The notes beneath the pieces are model-generated. The model was not told the origin of the DNA. It worked only from the letters and a program-made list of their open reading frames with translations, and made no database searches. The position numbers and the translations under genes were made by a program. This document shows, one piece after another, positions 31,389-39,971 of a stretch of 64,000 nucleotides of DNA (its first letter is position 1; every line of letters begins with the position of its first letter). Origin of the DNA: Novosphingobium resinovorum (lineage in GTDB: Bacteria > Pseudomonadota > Alphaproteobacteria > Sphingomonadales > Sphingomonadaceae); NCBI RefSeq assembly GCF_001742225.1, contig NZ_CP017075.1:1550001-1614000 (forward strand). Direction: 5' to 3'.

Positions 31389-32504
31389 TTAGGCCGGAGC
31401 CTTCACGGTCGCCTTGTAGGTGGCGTTCGGGTTGATCGGCACGAACAGCGGTGCCGATTCCACCGAGATGTTCTCGACCTTGGTGCGCTCACCGGTCTTG
31501 AAGTCCTTCGGGAACAGCGGCAGCGCCTGGTACTGCGCGTCCTCGTCGACAATCATGCCGAAGCATTCCCAGCCGTTGATCGAGGTGGGCGAACCGGTGG
31601 CGACGATCTCGTTGTCGCCGAGGTAGCGTGCACGGTTGCCAGCGGCGTCCGTGTACTCCTCGTTGTTCACCCACAGTTCGACGGTCTGGCCCGACGCGCC
31701 GCCGATGAACAGCTCGCCGAACTTATAGACCTTGTCGGCCGACGCGATCGAACGGTCGATCACGTGGACACCACCCTTCACGTTGAGGTCCATGTGATCC
31801 AGGATCTCGTTGTCCTGGCGCACGATCGACGCCACCGAGCCGCCCATGGTGATGCGCTGGAGGGCGCCGCCGAACTCGGCGTTGACCATGGTGTCGTTGA
31901 TCCGCTGGACGTGATCCAGCAGCGACACGCCGGAGTCACCCCAGTAGTTGCCGGAGGTGAGGACTTCGGTGTGATCGGTGTCGCGCTGGAAATCGACTTC
32001 GACCGAGGTGCCATCCAGGTAGTTGCAGGTGACCTTGCCGTCGATGATGGCGCGGGCCTTCATCCATTCCCAGGTACGCATGACCTGCTGCTGGAACTCC
32101 TGCACCATCTGCGCCTTGATCAGCTCCTTGCGCTGCATCGGCGAGATGTTGTTGAGGTTCATGTGCAGCGCGGACACGTCGATGCCGGGGGCGAACGACA
32201 GCGGGCGGAACGGATCGACCGCGTCTTCGGCGACGATGTTCGCCGGCTTGAAGCGGAAACCCTGCACGCGGTCCTTCAGGGCACCCTTGCCGCGACCCAT
32301 CGGGCGCACGAAGGGCGCGAGCGACCGGCTGCGGATCGGCAGCTTCTCGAAGTCGATCCACTCATCGGTGGAGCGCATCTGGCCGCCGGTGAAGAACTGG
32401 CCGAAATACCAGGTCTCCGGGCGCATGTCGCGGAACACGCCCAGCAGCTTGTGAGTGCTCCACGGCTGATACGGCGCGTTGGGAGCGGGAGAGTAGATGG
32501 TCAT
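31389..32504 (-). CDS. Major capsid protein (lambda gpE family)
   Basis: 371 residues. It matches the gpE family in length and features: FFTGGQMRSTDEWIDFEKLPIR near the N-terminus, a VRPMGRGKG loop, RTWEWMKARAIIDGKV in the long spine-helix region, and a C-terminal HVIDRSIAS/FGELFIGG beta part. It adopts the HK97 fold and forms the icosahedral shell. Translation should be very high, and the gene follows the decoration protein after a 35-base gap. There is no N-terminal delta domain, so scaffolding is expected to come from the separate protease/scaffold gene. Confidence 0.92.
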   Translation of the reverse strand: MTIYSPAPNAPYQPWSTHKLLGVFRDMRPETWYFGQFFTGGQMRSTDEWIDFEKLPIRSRSLAPFVRPMGRGKGALKDRVQGFRFKPANIVAEDAVDPFRPLSFAPGIDVSALHMNLNNISPMQRKELIKAQMVQEFQQQVMRTWEWMKARAIIDGKVTCNYLDGTSVEVDFQRDTDHTEVLTSGNYWGDSGVSLLDHVQRINDTMVNAEFGGALQRITMGGSVASIVRQDNEILDHMDLNVKGGVHVIDRSIASADKVYKFGELFIGGASGQTVELWVNNEEYTDAAGNRARYLGDNEIVATGSPTSINGWECFGMIVDEDAQYQALPLFPKDFKTGERTKVENISVESAPLFVPINPNATYKATVKAPA

Positions 32505-32539
32505 CTTTCAGAATTCCTTCTAGTGGAGCCGGTCGCCGA

Positions 32540-33022
32540 TTACGAGGCGTCGCGCTGCAGGCGGCTGCGGAACAGGAGGTTCGGGTTGCCGTTGAAGTGC
32601 GGCAGGCCGGCCCACTGGGTCTTCTTGGCGAGGGTGTCGAACGACGCATCCCAGACGAGCGGGCTGTCGGCGCCGGCGTCGTTCTCGCCGACGTTGAAGC
32701 AGCCGGTCAGGAACACTTCACCGTAGATGGTGGTGTTGTTCGCGCCCGAGACCGCCGCATAGACGAGGACGCCGATCGGCTTGACGCCGTTGGCGACAGT
32801 GGCGTTCCAGGTTGCCGGAACCAGCTTGCCGCCGCTGATACCGACCACGGTGAACTGCGCCAGATTGAGCGAGTCGCCGAGCAGGATGCGCTTGGGCTGC
32901 TGGATCGCCGGTTCGGCGCCCGCAACGAGATTGCTGTCGATGTAGGTGTCCATGACCTGGAAGTCGGGGACGCCGCGGACACCCGCGTTCTGGTACGAGG
33001 TGTTGATGGTGGAGGAAGCCAT
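32540..33022 (-). CDS. Head decoration protein (gpD family)
   Basis: 160 residues. C-terminal to residue 40 there is a typical gpD-like beta barrel (ILLGDSLNLAQFTVVGISGGKL, IGVLVYAAVSGANNTTIYGEVFLTGCFN). Trimers of gpD-type proteins clamp the expanded capsid. An N-terminal extension of about 40 residues (MASSTINTSYQNAGVRGVPD) is longer than lambda's. The gene lies between protease/scaffold and capsid genes as in lambda, 12 bases after the former. Confidence 0.83.
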   Translation of the reverse strand: MASSTINTSYQNAGVRGVPDFQVMDTYIDSNLVAGAEPAIQQPKRILLGDSLNLAQFTVVGISGGKLVPATWNATVANGVKPIGVLVYAAVSGANNTTIYGEVFLTGCFNVGENDAGADSPLVWDASFDTLAKKTQWAGLPHFNGNPNLLFRSRLQRDAS

Positions 33023-33034
33023 GGGTCGTTCTCC

Positions 33035-33454
33035 TTACTTGGCCGAGGGCTTGGTGAAGCCCTGCAGACCGAGCGCCGCGCCGAGGGCGAGCACGCTGTC
33101 GGCACTGTCGTCGTTCGCGGTGTCGGGGTTGGCCGGGCTCGCGCCGACCTCAGGGTTGCCGGTCTGCATCGCGTCAGCGAAGGTGCCGGGCTGCTGCTGA
33201 CCGGTCGGTGCCGGGGCGGCGGCAGTTTCCTTGCCGAGCTTGCCCAGGAAGGTGTTCGCCTGCTCGACCGAAAGGTCGGTGTCGATCGCAGCGGCCAGTG
33301 CGGCAGCGGGACGATCTGCGGCGTTCTCGCAACCCAGAATCGCGGTGATGCGGGTGCGCTCGGCGGCGGAACCTTCGGCAGCGCCAGCGGCGCGAGCGTC
33401 GGCAACCGCCTGTTCGTGGACGGCCTTGTCGACCGTCTCGACCGGAGTGGTCAT
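33035..33454 (-). CDS. Probable nested scaffold protein (Nu3-like internal start)
   Basis: Inferred internal initiation inside the protease gene. An in-frame ATG at 33,454 (MTTPVETVDKAVHEQ) is preceded by GGAGACGAAGAG, a plausible ribosome site, and the stretch to the shared stop is 139 residues of helical, Ala-rich, low-complexity sequence. Lambda Nu3 is made the same way from within C. No separate scaffold gene is visible elsewhere in the head block, which supports this reading. Confidence 0.5.
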   Translation of the reverse strand: MTTPVETVDKAVHEQAVADARAAGAAEGSAAERTRITAILGCENAADRPAAALAAAIDTDLSVEQANTFLGKLGKETAAAPAPTGQQQPGTFADAMQTGNPEVGASPANPDTANDDSADSVLALGAALGLQGFTKPSAK

Positions 33455-34339
33455 CTCTTCGTCTCCATTGTTGTCGGACGGTTCGTCCAGGGAATCCGCG
33501 AATGCGGACATGGCGTCCTCCGGGCTGCCGATGTGATCGGCGAGACCGTTTGACGTTGCCTCCGAGGCGGTGAACGTCAGCGCTTCGGTGTCCCGAACGT
33601 CGCGTTCGTCCATGTCTCGGCCTCGTGCCACGGAGGACACGAAGATCTTGTAGAGTTCGTCGATACGCGACTGGATGCGCGCCTTCGCGTCAGCCGACAG
33701 CGGTTCTTCGGGGTTGCCATCGACCTTGTGCTTGCCAGCGAAGATGAAGGTGTAATCGAGGCCGACGCGCTCGTTGTAGGCCGACCAGTCGATGTGCGTG
33801 GTCATTACGCCGATCGACCCGACACCGCCTTCACGGCAGACCCAGATTTCGCCGGTGGCGGCAATGTTGTAGGCCGCCGAGTAGGCGCCGCCGGTGACGA
33901 TGGTGCGGATCGGCTTTTCGCCGCGGCGCGCATACATCTTGTCAACGAGAGTCTGGTTGCCCGAAACGAGGCCACCGGGCGAGTTGATCATCAGCGCAAT
34001 GCCGCGAACGGTGCCGTCTGCCAGGCCACGCTCGAACGCACGCCAGATGTACTCGTAGCCAGTCGCCCAGCTAGTCGCGAACGGGAACTCGTTGAGCATG
34101 ATTCCGCGCACGGGGATTTGGAGAATCCCGTTGACGACGGAGTACGGGCGATAGTGCGCCATCCACGAACCGGTTTCGGGCCAGAAGCCGTCATCGGCGG
34201 CAGCCATGGGTTCGCCCATCAGCTTCTGGAAATCGGGGTGTGCCATACCGGCAGCCAGGTGCGCCTTGACCTGCCCGAGCATGTCGGGCGCGATCATCAC
34301 CGGCTGATCGGCGAACTGGGCGAGCAGCGGGTTACTCAT
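33035..34339 (-). CDS. Prohead protease, S49 family (gpC-like), with scaffold C-terminus
   Basis: 434 residues from ATG 34,339, which overlaps the stop of a tiny upstream gene (ATGA). The S49/SppA domain spans about residues 60-280: INSPGG (oxyanion region) and the nucleophile Ser in GGAYSAAYNIA. The catalytic Lys would lie about 50 residues later, as in lambda C. The C-terminal 140 residues are Ala/Asp/Thr rich and helical, like the scaffold part shared by lambda C and Nu3. It cleaves scaffold and portal during maturation. Confidence 0.9.
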   Translation of the reverse strand: MSNPLLAQFADQPVMIAPDMLGQVKAHLAAGMAHPDFQKLMGEPMAAADDGFWPETGSWMAHYRPYSVVNGILQIPVRGIMLNEFPFATSWATGYEYIWRAFERGLADGTVRGIALMINSPGGLVSGNQTLVDKMYARRGEKPIRTIVTGGAYSAAYNIAATGEIWVCREGGVGSIGVMTTHIDWSAYNERVGLDYTFIFAGKHKVDGNPEEPLSADAKARIQSRIDELYKIFVSSVARGRDMDERDVRDTEALTFTASEATSNGLADHIGSPEDAMSAFADSLDEPSDNNGDEEMTTPVETVDKAVHEQAVADARAAGAAEGSAAERTRITAILGCENAADRPAAALAAAIDTDLSVEQANTFLGKLGKETAAAPAPTGQQQPGTFADAMQTGNPEVGASPANPDTANDDSADSVLALGAALGLQGFTKPSAK

Positions 34340-34437
34340 CCGCCGAACCCTTCTGCCGAGATGTCGCCACCCCAACCTTCGATGTCATCCTTGGTGGGCA
34401 GCTTGGTGCCACCCCAGCCTTCAACCTGCTTATCCAC
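34336..34437 (-). CDS. 33-residue mini-gene with triple EGWGG repeat, between portal and protease
   Basis: A GTG-started frame of 33 codons. Its first codons overlap the portal stop (GTGGATAA) and its stop overlaps the protease start (ATGA), so it is locked between both. The product contains EGWGG, then EGWGG again and EGFGG at the end, with a LPTKDD middle. The tight coupling on both sides and the repeats argue for real translation. It could be a small connector or scaffold-associated peptide. I know no family. Confidence 0.5.
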   Translation of the reverse strand: MDKQVEGWGGTKLPTKDDIEGWGGDISAEGFGG

Positions 34438-36145
34438 GGGGGCTGTCTCCTTCGTCGCTGGGCGTCGCCGACAGCGCGTTCATCGCAGCCATCGTCGCGG
34501 GATCGGTCGCCATGAACTGGAGCCCCAGCGCCTCGCGCAGCGCCATTTCGCGCTTGAGTTGGCGGTAAACCTTGCGCCAGTCCTTCCCGAGACGGGCCAG
34601 TTCGTCCTCGGCGGTCGACAGGCCATTGTTGATGCGGAGCACCGCGGCCTGCGTTTCCTTGAGTTCGTCGATCTGGCCGCGCGATGCGCCAACCCAGTCA
34701 CACCGCGACAGTGCGTCGAAGTTGCTGTTCAGACGGCCGTAGCGCTGGCCCGGGCGCGGGGGATTGTAGATCCGGAAGCGCTTGGCGGACTCGATGTCGC
34801 CTGCGTTGATCGCTTCCTCCAGCCAGAGGCGGAAGATGATCGTGGCGAAGCGATCGGCGATCAGCTTCTTGCGCGCCTGCATGAACTTCCAGGTCTCGGC
34901 CATGGAGGCGCGGGCAGACGAGTAGTTCGTGTTGGTGTAGTCGCGGCTCAGCTGCTCGTAGGACACGCCGATTGCTGCAGCCATGTAGCGCAGCAGAGAC
35001 TGCTCAAACTGGCTGCCCAGCGGACCGTTACCGGCTGCCGACTTCAGTTCGAACTTCTCGCCGGGGAACAGGCGCGGCACCTTGACGCCGTCGATGGCGA
35101 TACCGCCCTTCCCGACGTACTGCCCCACGGCACCCATGTAGCCCTGCGCATACGCCGCAATGGCTGCCTGCGCGGCTTCCGGGGAATCGCCGCCCATGCG
35201 TTGGAGGATGTCGGCAGTTGGCAGTTCGGACGTGATCGCCGCAGCATACATCGCCTGGGTGACGGCGTGCTGCACGGTGATGTCGCGCCACGTGTGCGTG
35301 ATCTTCATCGCCTTGAGGGCTGCAGCCATCTCGGTGATGCCGCGTGTCTGCTCCGGACGCACCTGCTCGAACAGGTGGATCATCTGCAGGCGGCCCCACG
35401 GCTTGGTGCGGTCGATCTCGTCCCATTTGGGAGGCGCGAAATCGACCGGTCCGTAATCGTTCGGATGGGCCGATCGGACGAAGTACGACACCGGCGCACC
35501 GCGGCGATTGTACCGCACACCGGCGCGCTGGTCGGGCGACTGAATCCAGCGCCAGCCAGTCATGTCCTTCGGATCGGACAGGCGGTCGAGGTCGACCATC
35601 TGGATCGCGGTGCTGTAAGGCGAGCCGTCGTCCGTGGTCCATTCGGCAGCGGCTAGCACTTCGCCGCCCATCAGATGGATGCCGACTGCCATGCGGACCA
35701 GCGACGTGAAATTATTCGTCCGGGCGGCGTCGATCCAGTTCTCAGGAGAGTCCGAGTAGAGTTCCCACTTGGCCTCGACTTCTTCCTGGAACTCTTCTTC
35801 CCAGAGGTCGTCGTCCTTGCCGAGCAGCACCCGGGTCGCCGGGCGGCAGTTCAGCAGGTAGTGACTGCCGACGATGTTGTCCTTGTGGAGATTGGCACCG
35901 CCTTGGACGAATGCGTCATTGCGCAGCATGTCACGGGCGCGACCATCAACCGTCGTCTTCTCGGGCAAGATTTCCAGGTCAGCCGACTTCAGCGGCGAGT
36001 CCCACAGCGCGATGGTGCTGTTGAAGCGGTCAGCGCCTTCGAAGGCACCGAGAGCCACTTCGCCGCCTGCCACGGCAGGGACCAGAGCCTTGGCAGGCGG
36101 CGCTGCGACCTCTCGGGCCAGCAGATCGGTGAACTCGTCGCTCAC
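34430..36145 (-). CDS. Portal protein (lambda gpB family)
   Basis: 571 residues from the GTG at 36,145, which overlaps the gpW-like stop (GTGA); a TTG further upstream would create a 43-base overlap and is less likely. Family features are RARDMLRNDAFVQGG and GSHYLLN near the N-terminus, WTTDDGSPYSTAIQMVDLDRL, RRGAPVSYFVRS, the clip region HTWRDITVQHAV, and SYEQLSRDYTNTNYSSARAS in the wing. It forms the dodecameric vertex for DNA packaging and tail attachment. The C-terminal 60 residues are less conserved. Confidence 0.92.
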   Translation of the reverse strand: MSDEFTDLLAREVAAPPAKALVPAVAGGEVALGAFEGADRFNSTIALWDSPLKSADLEILPEKTTVDGRARDMLRNDAFVQGGANLHKDNIVGSHYLLNCRPATRVLLGKDDDLWEEEFQEEVEAKWELYSDSPENWIDAARTNNFTSLVRMAVGIHLMGGEVLAAAEWTTDDGSPYSTAIQMVDLDRLSDPKDMTGWRWIQSPDQRAGVRYNRRGAPVSYFVRSAHPNDYGPVDFAPPKWDEIDRTKPWGRLQMIHLFEQVRPEQTRGITEMAAALKAMKITHTWRDITVQHAVTQAMYAAAITSELPTADILQRMGGDSPEAAQAAIAAYAQGYMGAVGQYVGKGGIAIDGVKVPRLFPGEKFELKSAAGNGPLGSQFEQSLLRYMAAAIGVSYEQLSRDYTNTNYSSARASMAETWKFMQARKKLIADRFATIIFRLWLEEAINAGDIESAKRFRIYNPPRPGQRYGRLNSNFDALSRCDWVGASRGQIDELKETQAAVLRINNGLSTAEDELARLGKDWRKVYRQLKREMALREALGLQFMATDPATMAAMNALSATPSDEGDSPRG

Positions 36146-36369
36146 AGGAAGAACGGCCTGAGGGGGCCATTGTAGGTCTGACAACCGGTCGCCTGGTCAG
36201 CGATCTGCTGCTTCAGGTCACGAATGTAACCCTGCAGCTTGCTCGCGTTCGCTGCGACGTATTCGACACGCTCGCCGTTCTGATCAACGTAGACGCGGGC
36301 GAGCGTGCCGGTCATCAACGAGTGATAAGCGGTCTCAGCTTCTACAAGTCGTTCAGCAAGCGTCGGCAT
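36142..36369 (-). CDS. Head-completion protein gpW
   Basis: 75 residues, the typical gpW length (lambda 68). The helix-hairpin-helix pattern is LAERLVEAETAYHSLMTGTLARV, then VDQNGERVEYVAANASKLQGYIRDL with the conserved G-x-x-V-E-Y turn. gpW plugs the portal after packaging and forms part of the connector. The gene starts 11 bases from a phage operator (36,381-36,397), placing a regulatory site between terminase and the rest of the head genes. Confidence 0.88.
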   Translation of the reverse strand: MPTLAERLVEAETAYHSLMTGTLARVYVDQNGERVEYVAANASKLQGYIRDLKQQIADQATGCQTYNGPLRPFFL

Positions 36370-36380
36370 GAACGCGAATT

Positions 36381-36418
36381 ATCACGCACTAGTTGATGCG
36401 ACAATGTTATGGTGTCAA
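36381..36418 (-). promoter_or_regulatory. Promoter with phage operator upstream of gpW-portal-capsid genes
   Basis: On the minus strand TTGACA (36,418-36,413) begins directly after the terminase stop, and the near-palindrome ATCAACTAGTGCGTGAT lies at 36,397-36,381, overlapping the expected -10 zone. No clean -10 hexamer is seen at 17 bases. The start of the gpW gene is 11 bases downstream. Confidence 0.6.
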
Positions 36419-38614
36419 TCAACCCAGCAAGCTACCCAGCTGCTCAAGCGAAGTGCTCTCCGAAGCAGGCTTGGTGCCCCGGGCACCCTGCGCATCGAAC
36501 ACATGATCGTTGACGTCCCACTCGGCCGCCCACGACGGCGGCTGCGACCAGTCGAGACGATCAATCTTGATGTCTTTCATCCGCAGGAATGCGACGCAGT
36601 ACGCAGCCAAGTCGAATGCTTCATTGCGGCGGCGGCTGCGGTTCTCCCAGCCGGACTGCAGTCGGATTTCAGCCGTCAGCTGCGTGTAGAGCCAGTCGAT
36701 GTTTTCCAGTTCACCGGTCTCGACGTCGAACCATTCCGGGAAGTGAAACTGGCCGCCCGGCTCAGTGCGCCCGAGCATGTTCGAGACTTGGTCCTTGGCG
36801 ACGTTGGAATTGATCTTCCAGACCGGCACGTCGCCGCGAGCGATCGCCCATTTGTCCTTCTGCTGCGAATCGGGGTAATCGACGCGGATCATGTTGTCCT
36901 GCCGACTGGGCTCACCCTTCAGCAGATGGAACTTCATGTGGTAGTTCCGCTGCTCTGGATCATGCAGACGGAGGTAGCGCCAGAAATCGTAAGCGTTGGA
37001 CGTCACGGAAACCACCGGGCCGTCGAGCGCCTTGTTCAGCCGAACAGCTGCTGCGGATGCCGCGCCGCCAGAGTCGCAGGCCACCAGCTTCGCCTTCATG
37101 AAACGCCCCGACCCGTCGCCGAGCGGGTATTCACGCTCAATGACCTGGTCGATGAGAACGTGCCAGTCTTCCTTGAACGACGCCGGGTCCAGTTTCAGCG
37201 GGTGACCGTCAGCATCGATGCGGCGCGACTTGGTGATCTTCCACATGTCGACGTGGTAGACGTCCATGGACTGGGCGCCGCCTACCATTGTGACCGGAGC
37301 GATCCCGAACGTGTGGACGACAAAACTGTCCTTCTGGACGTCGACCGTGGTGACTAGGAACCGAACACCTTCCGGCACCTCGCCGCGGTAGTTGTAGGCC
37401 CGGGCGCGTTTTTTCAGTTCGTCCGGCAGGCGCCCAGCCTCAATCGACTTGGGCGTATAAGGCAGGCCGAACGAGGTGTTGGTCACGGCGCGCAATTTCT
37501 CTTCGCTGCCGGTTCGCTCGAAATCGGACTTGGCGTTGAGGTAGTTCAGCACCAGCTTCTGCCACGTGTTGAATGCCGCCGAGGGGCCTTTCAGCCAGAA
37601 CGACGCAATGTCCGACCGGCGCGGCTGCCCGACCACTGAGCCGTCCTCGAGCCAGATCTCCCCTTCCCGAAGCCAGCGGCCGTCGTGCTCGAGGTCGTGC
37701 TTGAGATCGGGGACAAGGCGGCATCCGTTGCCCGGGCATACCATGACCACCTGCTCAGCAGCGTCATGCGGATCTGCGGACGCCGGGTAATCGAACAACT
37801 TGAAGTCCGGCTCGAACTTCTGTCCGCAATGAGGGCACGACCAGTAGCGGCGGCGGCGGTCGCCCATGTTGTACAGGGACAGGATACCTTCGCACGGCGG
37901 TGCCTCGTGCGGCGAACTAGGAATCCACCGGGCATCGTTGACGTCGAAGCCCGGTGACGACTCCACCACGGTCATGGCGTATCGGCCCAGCGTCTCGCCG
38001 CGTTTCGACAGCAGCGTCCAGGCGTCGCCTTCGCCGTCGATGCTGAGCGGCAGGCGGTCGTAGTCCATCGCCCAGTTGCGACCGACCGTCTTACCGGAGA
38101 ATTCGTTGATCGACGGATGGACGATCGTGACGCGCATGCCGGAGATGAAGGTCTTGTCGAAGACGTTGTCGTTGACACGACCGGGCACCAGCTTTGCTCG
38201 GACATCGGCAGAATTGCGGAAGTGCTTGCGCAAATCCGACTGGGAGAACTCGCGCGCACGGCCCTGCGACATCTGGACCAGCATCATGTCTGCCGGGTCG
38301 CAGATCGCCGAATGCGACATCCAGTTCAGCCACATCTGCGACTTGCCGGTACGCGCCGGGCCGACAAATACCATCCCCTGGTAGGCCAGGCTGGTGAGCA
38401 CGTTCTGCGGCTCGACGAGATACGGCGTTTTGTCCTCGGACCAGAGGCCGGAGTAATTCTTCTCCTTGATCCGGACGTACTTTTTCGCCGCCTCGGTAAC
38501 GGTGATGCGCTCCGGCGGCGCGACCGCTTCAGTGGCGGCGGCGATCAGTTCTTCGAGCGACCGGTAACTGGCGGGCCGGTCCTTGACGAGCATCCGGCGG
38601 GCGGGCGCGCTCAT
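36419..38614 (-). CDS. Terminase large subunit (lambda gpA family)
   Basis: 731 residues. The packaging ATPase has Walker A GPARTGKS at about residues 85-92 and VQMSQGRAREFSQSD and MDYDRLPL (Walker B/C region) following. A zinc-finger-like CPHCGQKFEPDF and CPGNGC lies in the middle, as in gpA homologues. The nuclease region is in the C-terminal half (VTTVDVQKD with conserved Asp, VACDSGG). It cuts concatemers at cos sites and drives DNA into proheads. The last residues are LEQLGSLLG, a weak version of this phage's C-terminal tag. Confidence 0.94.
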   Translation of the reverse strand: MSAPARRMLVKDRPASYRSLEELIAAATEAVAPPERITVTEAAKKYVRIKEKNYSGLWSEDKTPYLVEPQNVLTSLAYQGMVFVGPARTGKSQMWLNWMSHSAICDPADMMLVQMSQGRAREFSQSDLRKHFRNSADVRAKLVPGRVNDNVFDKTFISGMRVTIVHPSINEFSGKTVGRNWAMDYDRLPLSIDGEGDAWTLLSKRGETLGRYAMTVVESSPGFDVNDARWIPSSPHEAPPCEGILSLYNMGDRRRRYWSCPHCGQKFEPDFKLFDYPASADPHDAAEQVVMVCPGNGCRLVPDLKHDLEHDGRWLREGEIWLEDGSVVGQPRRSDIASFWLKGPSAAFNTWQKLVLNYLNAKSDFERTGSEEKLRAVTNTSFGLPYTPKSIEAGRLPDELKKRARAYNYRGEVPEGVRFLVTTVDVQKDSFVVHTFGIAPVTMVGGAQSMDVYHVDMWKITKSRRIDADGHPLKLDPASFKEDWHVLIDQVIEREYPLGDGSGRFMKAKLVACDSGGAASAAAVRLNKALDGPVVSVTSNAYDFWRYLRLHDPEQRNYHMKFHLLKGEPSRQDNMIRVDYPDSQQKDKWAIARGDVPVWKINSNVAKDQVSNMLGRTEPGGQFHFPEWFDVETGELENIDWLYTQLTAEIRLQSGWENRSRRRNEAFDLAAYCVAFLRMKDIKIDRLDWSQPPSWAAEWDVNDHVFDAQGARGTKPASESTSLEQLGSLLG

Positions 38615-38838
38615 GCGAAACTCTGCCGAATTTCCGCGTAGAACGCAGCTGGCACGTAAAGTCTCGTGAGCTTGAATCTCGCGAGATCAATCGTCGGTGG
38701 CCACGGACCAGCGGCGACGATTTGCTGTCCGGCAAGTGCGAGGTAGTGGTCCGCCGGGATATACGCCGGTGCCTCACCAATCTGGACTGCGTACTCGACG
38801 AAGCCAAAAGGTGCGACTTGAACGGTGGCTTCAGTCAT
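38611..38838 (-). CDS. Hypothetical protein between terminase genes
   Basis: 75 residues from ATG 38,838, overlapping both neighbours (8 bases with the small terminase gene, 4 with the large). It is a compact mixed alpha/beta protein (MTEATVQVAPFGFVEYAVQI, then YIPADHYLALAGQQIVAAGPW, then FKLTRLYVPAAFYAEIRQ). I recognise no family. Location between terminase subunits suggests it is packaging-related. Confidence 0.55.
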   Translation of the reverse strand: MTEATVQVAPFGFVEYAVQIGEAPAYIPADHYLALAGQQIVAAGPWPPTIDLARFKLTRLYVPAAFYAEIRQSFA

Positions 38839-39613
38839 CGAAATCCCCGTCGTCCTCATCCCACGCCGGAATGTCCGGGTCGCCGTCAGGCTGCTCGGCG
38901 ATGCCGAACATCGGCTTGGCGAACATCGACCCAGTGAACTTCTGCTTGGGAAGATCGATCAGCTTTTCCCGAACTTCGCTGCGAAACTCGTCGATCGCGG
39001 CTGACAGGATTTCCGTCTGCTCGTCGGTCAGTTTCGCGCGGTCACGCATCTCCTCGACCACGGAGACGAGGCTGTCGTTGAAGATCATCGAGACCTCCCC
39101 CAGTGCCTGCATCACGTCTTCCGTTTCCCAGGCTTCCTGGGCTTCGATCTTGTACTTCACGCGGCTGCGCTGGCTGTCCCAGAAGGACTTATTGATCTCC
39201 GGCGGCAGGTCTGCCTTGTTGAGCGTCCGGGCAAATTCCTCGGCCGTCATCTTCGGCTTCACGAGATAATGAATCGCCTCGTGGAAGTAGTAGACCTTGC
39301 GGGTGCCGACGATCGCAGCCGGCCGACACTTCGCCAGGCGCTGGTTGACGGTCTGGGGGTCCATCCGCATCAGGCGCGCGAGGAAGTTTTGCGGCACCGG
39401 GTCGCCGAACTGATCGAGTCCCAGCGACTGGTGACCTTGGGCCGCTTTCCGCAGTTCTGCTTGATGGTTCAGTTCACTGGTCGCAGATTCACGGCGAGCA
39501 GCCAGTTCCGCATTGGATGGGCGACCGCGCTTTCGGCGCGGCTCGGCGACGAGGCTTTCGAATTCGTCCACGGTGTTAGCGAGCCGTCCGGTGGAACGTG
39601 TTGTTGCCGACAT
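38831..39613 (-). CDS. Terminase small subunit (gpNu1/DUF1441-like)
   Basis: 260 residues. Residues about 25-40 contain an AT-hook-like basic stretch (PRRKRGRPSNAEL). A helix-turn-helix at about residues 70-110 follows (PQNFLARLMRMDPQTVNQRLAKCRPA), the part that recognises cos/pac DNA; then a beta-hairpin-like KVYYFHEAIHYLV and long helices that likely oligomerise and bind the large subunit. The C-terminus is acidic (WDEDDGDFDD). It brings the large subunit to the packaging site. It precedes the large subunit with one small gene between. Confidence 0.82.
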   Translation of the reverse strand: MSATTRSTGRLANTVDEFESLVAEPRRKRGRPSNAELAARRESATSELNHQAELRKAAQGHQSLGLDQFGDPVPQNFLARLMRMDPQTVNQRLAKCRPAAIVGTRKVYYFHEAIHYLVKPKMTAEEFARTLNKADLPPEINKSFWDSQRSRVKYKIEAQEAWETEDVMQALGEVSMIFNDSLVSVVEEMRDRAKLTDEQTEILSAAIDEFRSEVREKLIDLPKQKFTGSMFAKPMFGIAEQPDGDPDIPAWDEDDGDFDD

Positions 39614-39761
39614 GCCAGTGGTGACAGAGGCGACAGCGATACACGATCATGCGGCCCTCGCGCTTATCCCGAGCACGACGGTGACGGCTGTGCTTCAGCA
39701 TGCGATCAGCCTCATCCCACGTCAGATACTGCGCTTTTCCGGTGCAACCAACGTGGACCAC
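39576..39761 (-). CDS. Small zinc-finger phage protein, first gene of packaging unit
   Basis: 61 residues from a GTG with AGGAGG five bases upstream. The C-terminal YRCRLCHHWHVGNN is a C-x2-C-H-x-W-H zinc knuckle found in many small alphaproteobacterial phage proteins; the N-terminus has the paired GCTGKAQYLTWDEAD. The gene overlaps the small terminase start by 38 bases. It is the first leftward gene after the operator at 39,788-39,804. Function unknown, perhaps nucleic-acid binding. Confidence 0.7.
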   Translation of the reverse strand: MVHVGCTGKAQYLTWDEADRMLKHSRHRRARDKREGRMIVYRCRLCHHWHVGNNTFHRTAR

Positions 39762-39787
39762 TACAACCTCCTGTTCGGAGTTTGCAT

Positions 39788-39804
39788 GTCACGTTATAGT
39801 TGAT
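39788..39804. promoter_or_regulatory. Phage 17-bp operator upstream of packaging genes
   Basis: GTCACGTTATAGTTGAT, reading leftward ATCAACTATAACGTGAC; the core TATAAC could be a -10. It ends 26 bases from the GTG at 39,761. No canonical -35 was found at 17 bases, so an activator or alternative sigma may be needed. The neighbouring 39,805-39,971 shows no gene; it is AT-richer and may hold a rightward promoter for the DUF2158 gene. Confidence 0.6.
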
Positions 39805-39971
39805 TGGTCAATCATAAGGTGTCTGGTGAGCTTCGGTTGCGTCTGATTACGTCTTGCCTCCGGATTGCGGCGTCGCAGCATCATGTGTAAAAATGGGACA
39901 CATATTCAGTGCCCCCCATTGCGGACCATCCGATAATCGCCATGCTAAGTGGACATCAGGGAGTAAGCACT

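Noticed and set aside
33728..35656. A 642-codon open frame on the plus strand opposite the portal and protease genes
   Set aside because: Antisense frame of GC-rich DNA; the minus strand has two well-recognised lambda-type proteins here and the plus-strand product shows no family features. The same applies to other long antisense frames, e.g. opposite the tape measure, aspS, the LplT-like gene and dapF.
36146..36184. TTG 36,184 as portal start
   Set aside because: It would overlap gpW by 43 bases; GTG 36,145 gives the GTGA junction seen throughout this phage.
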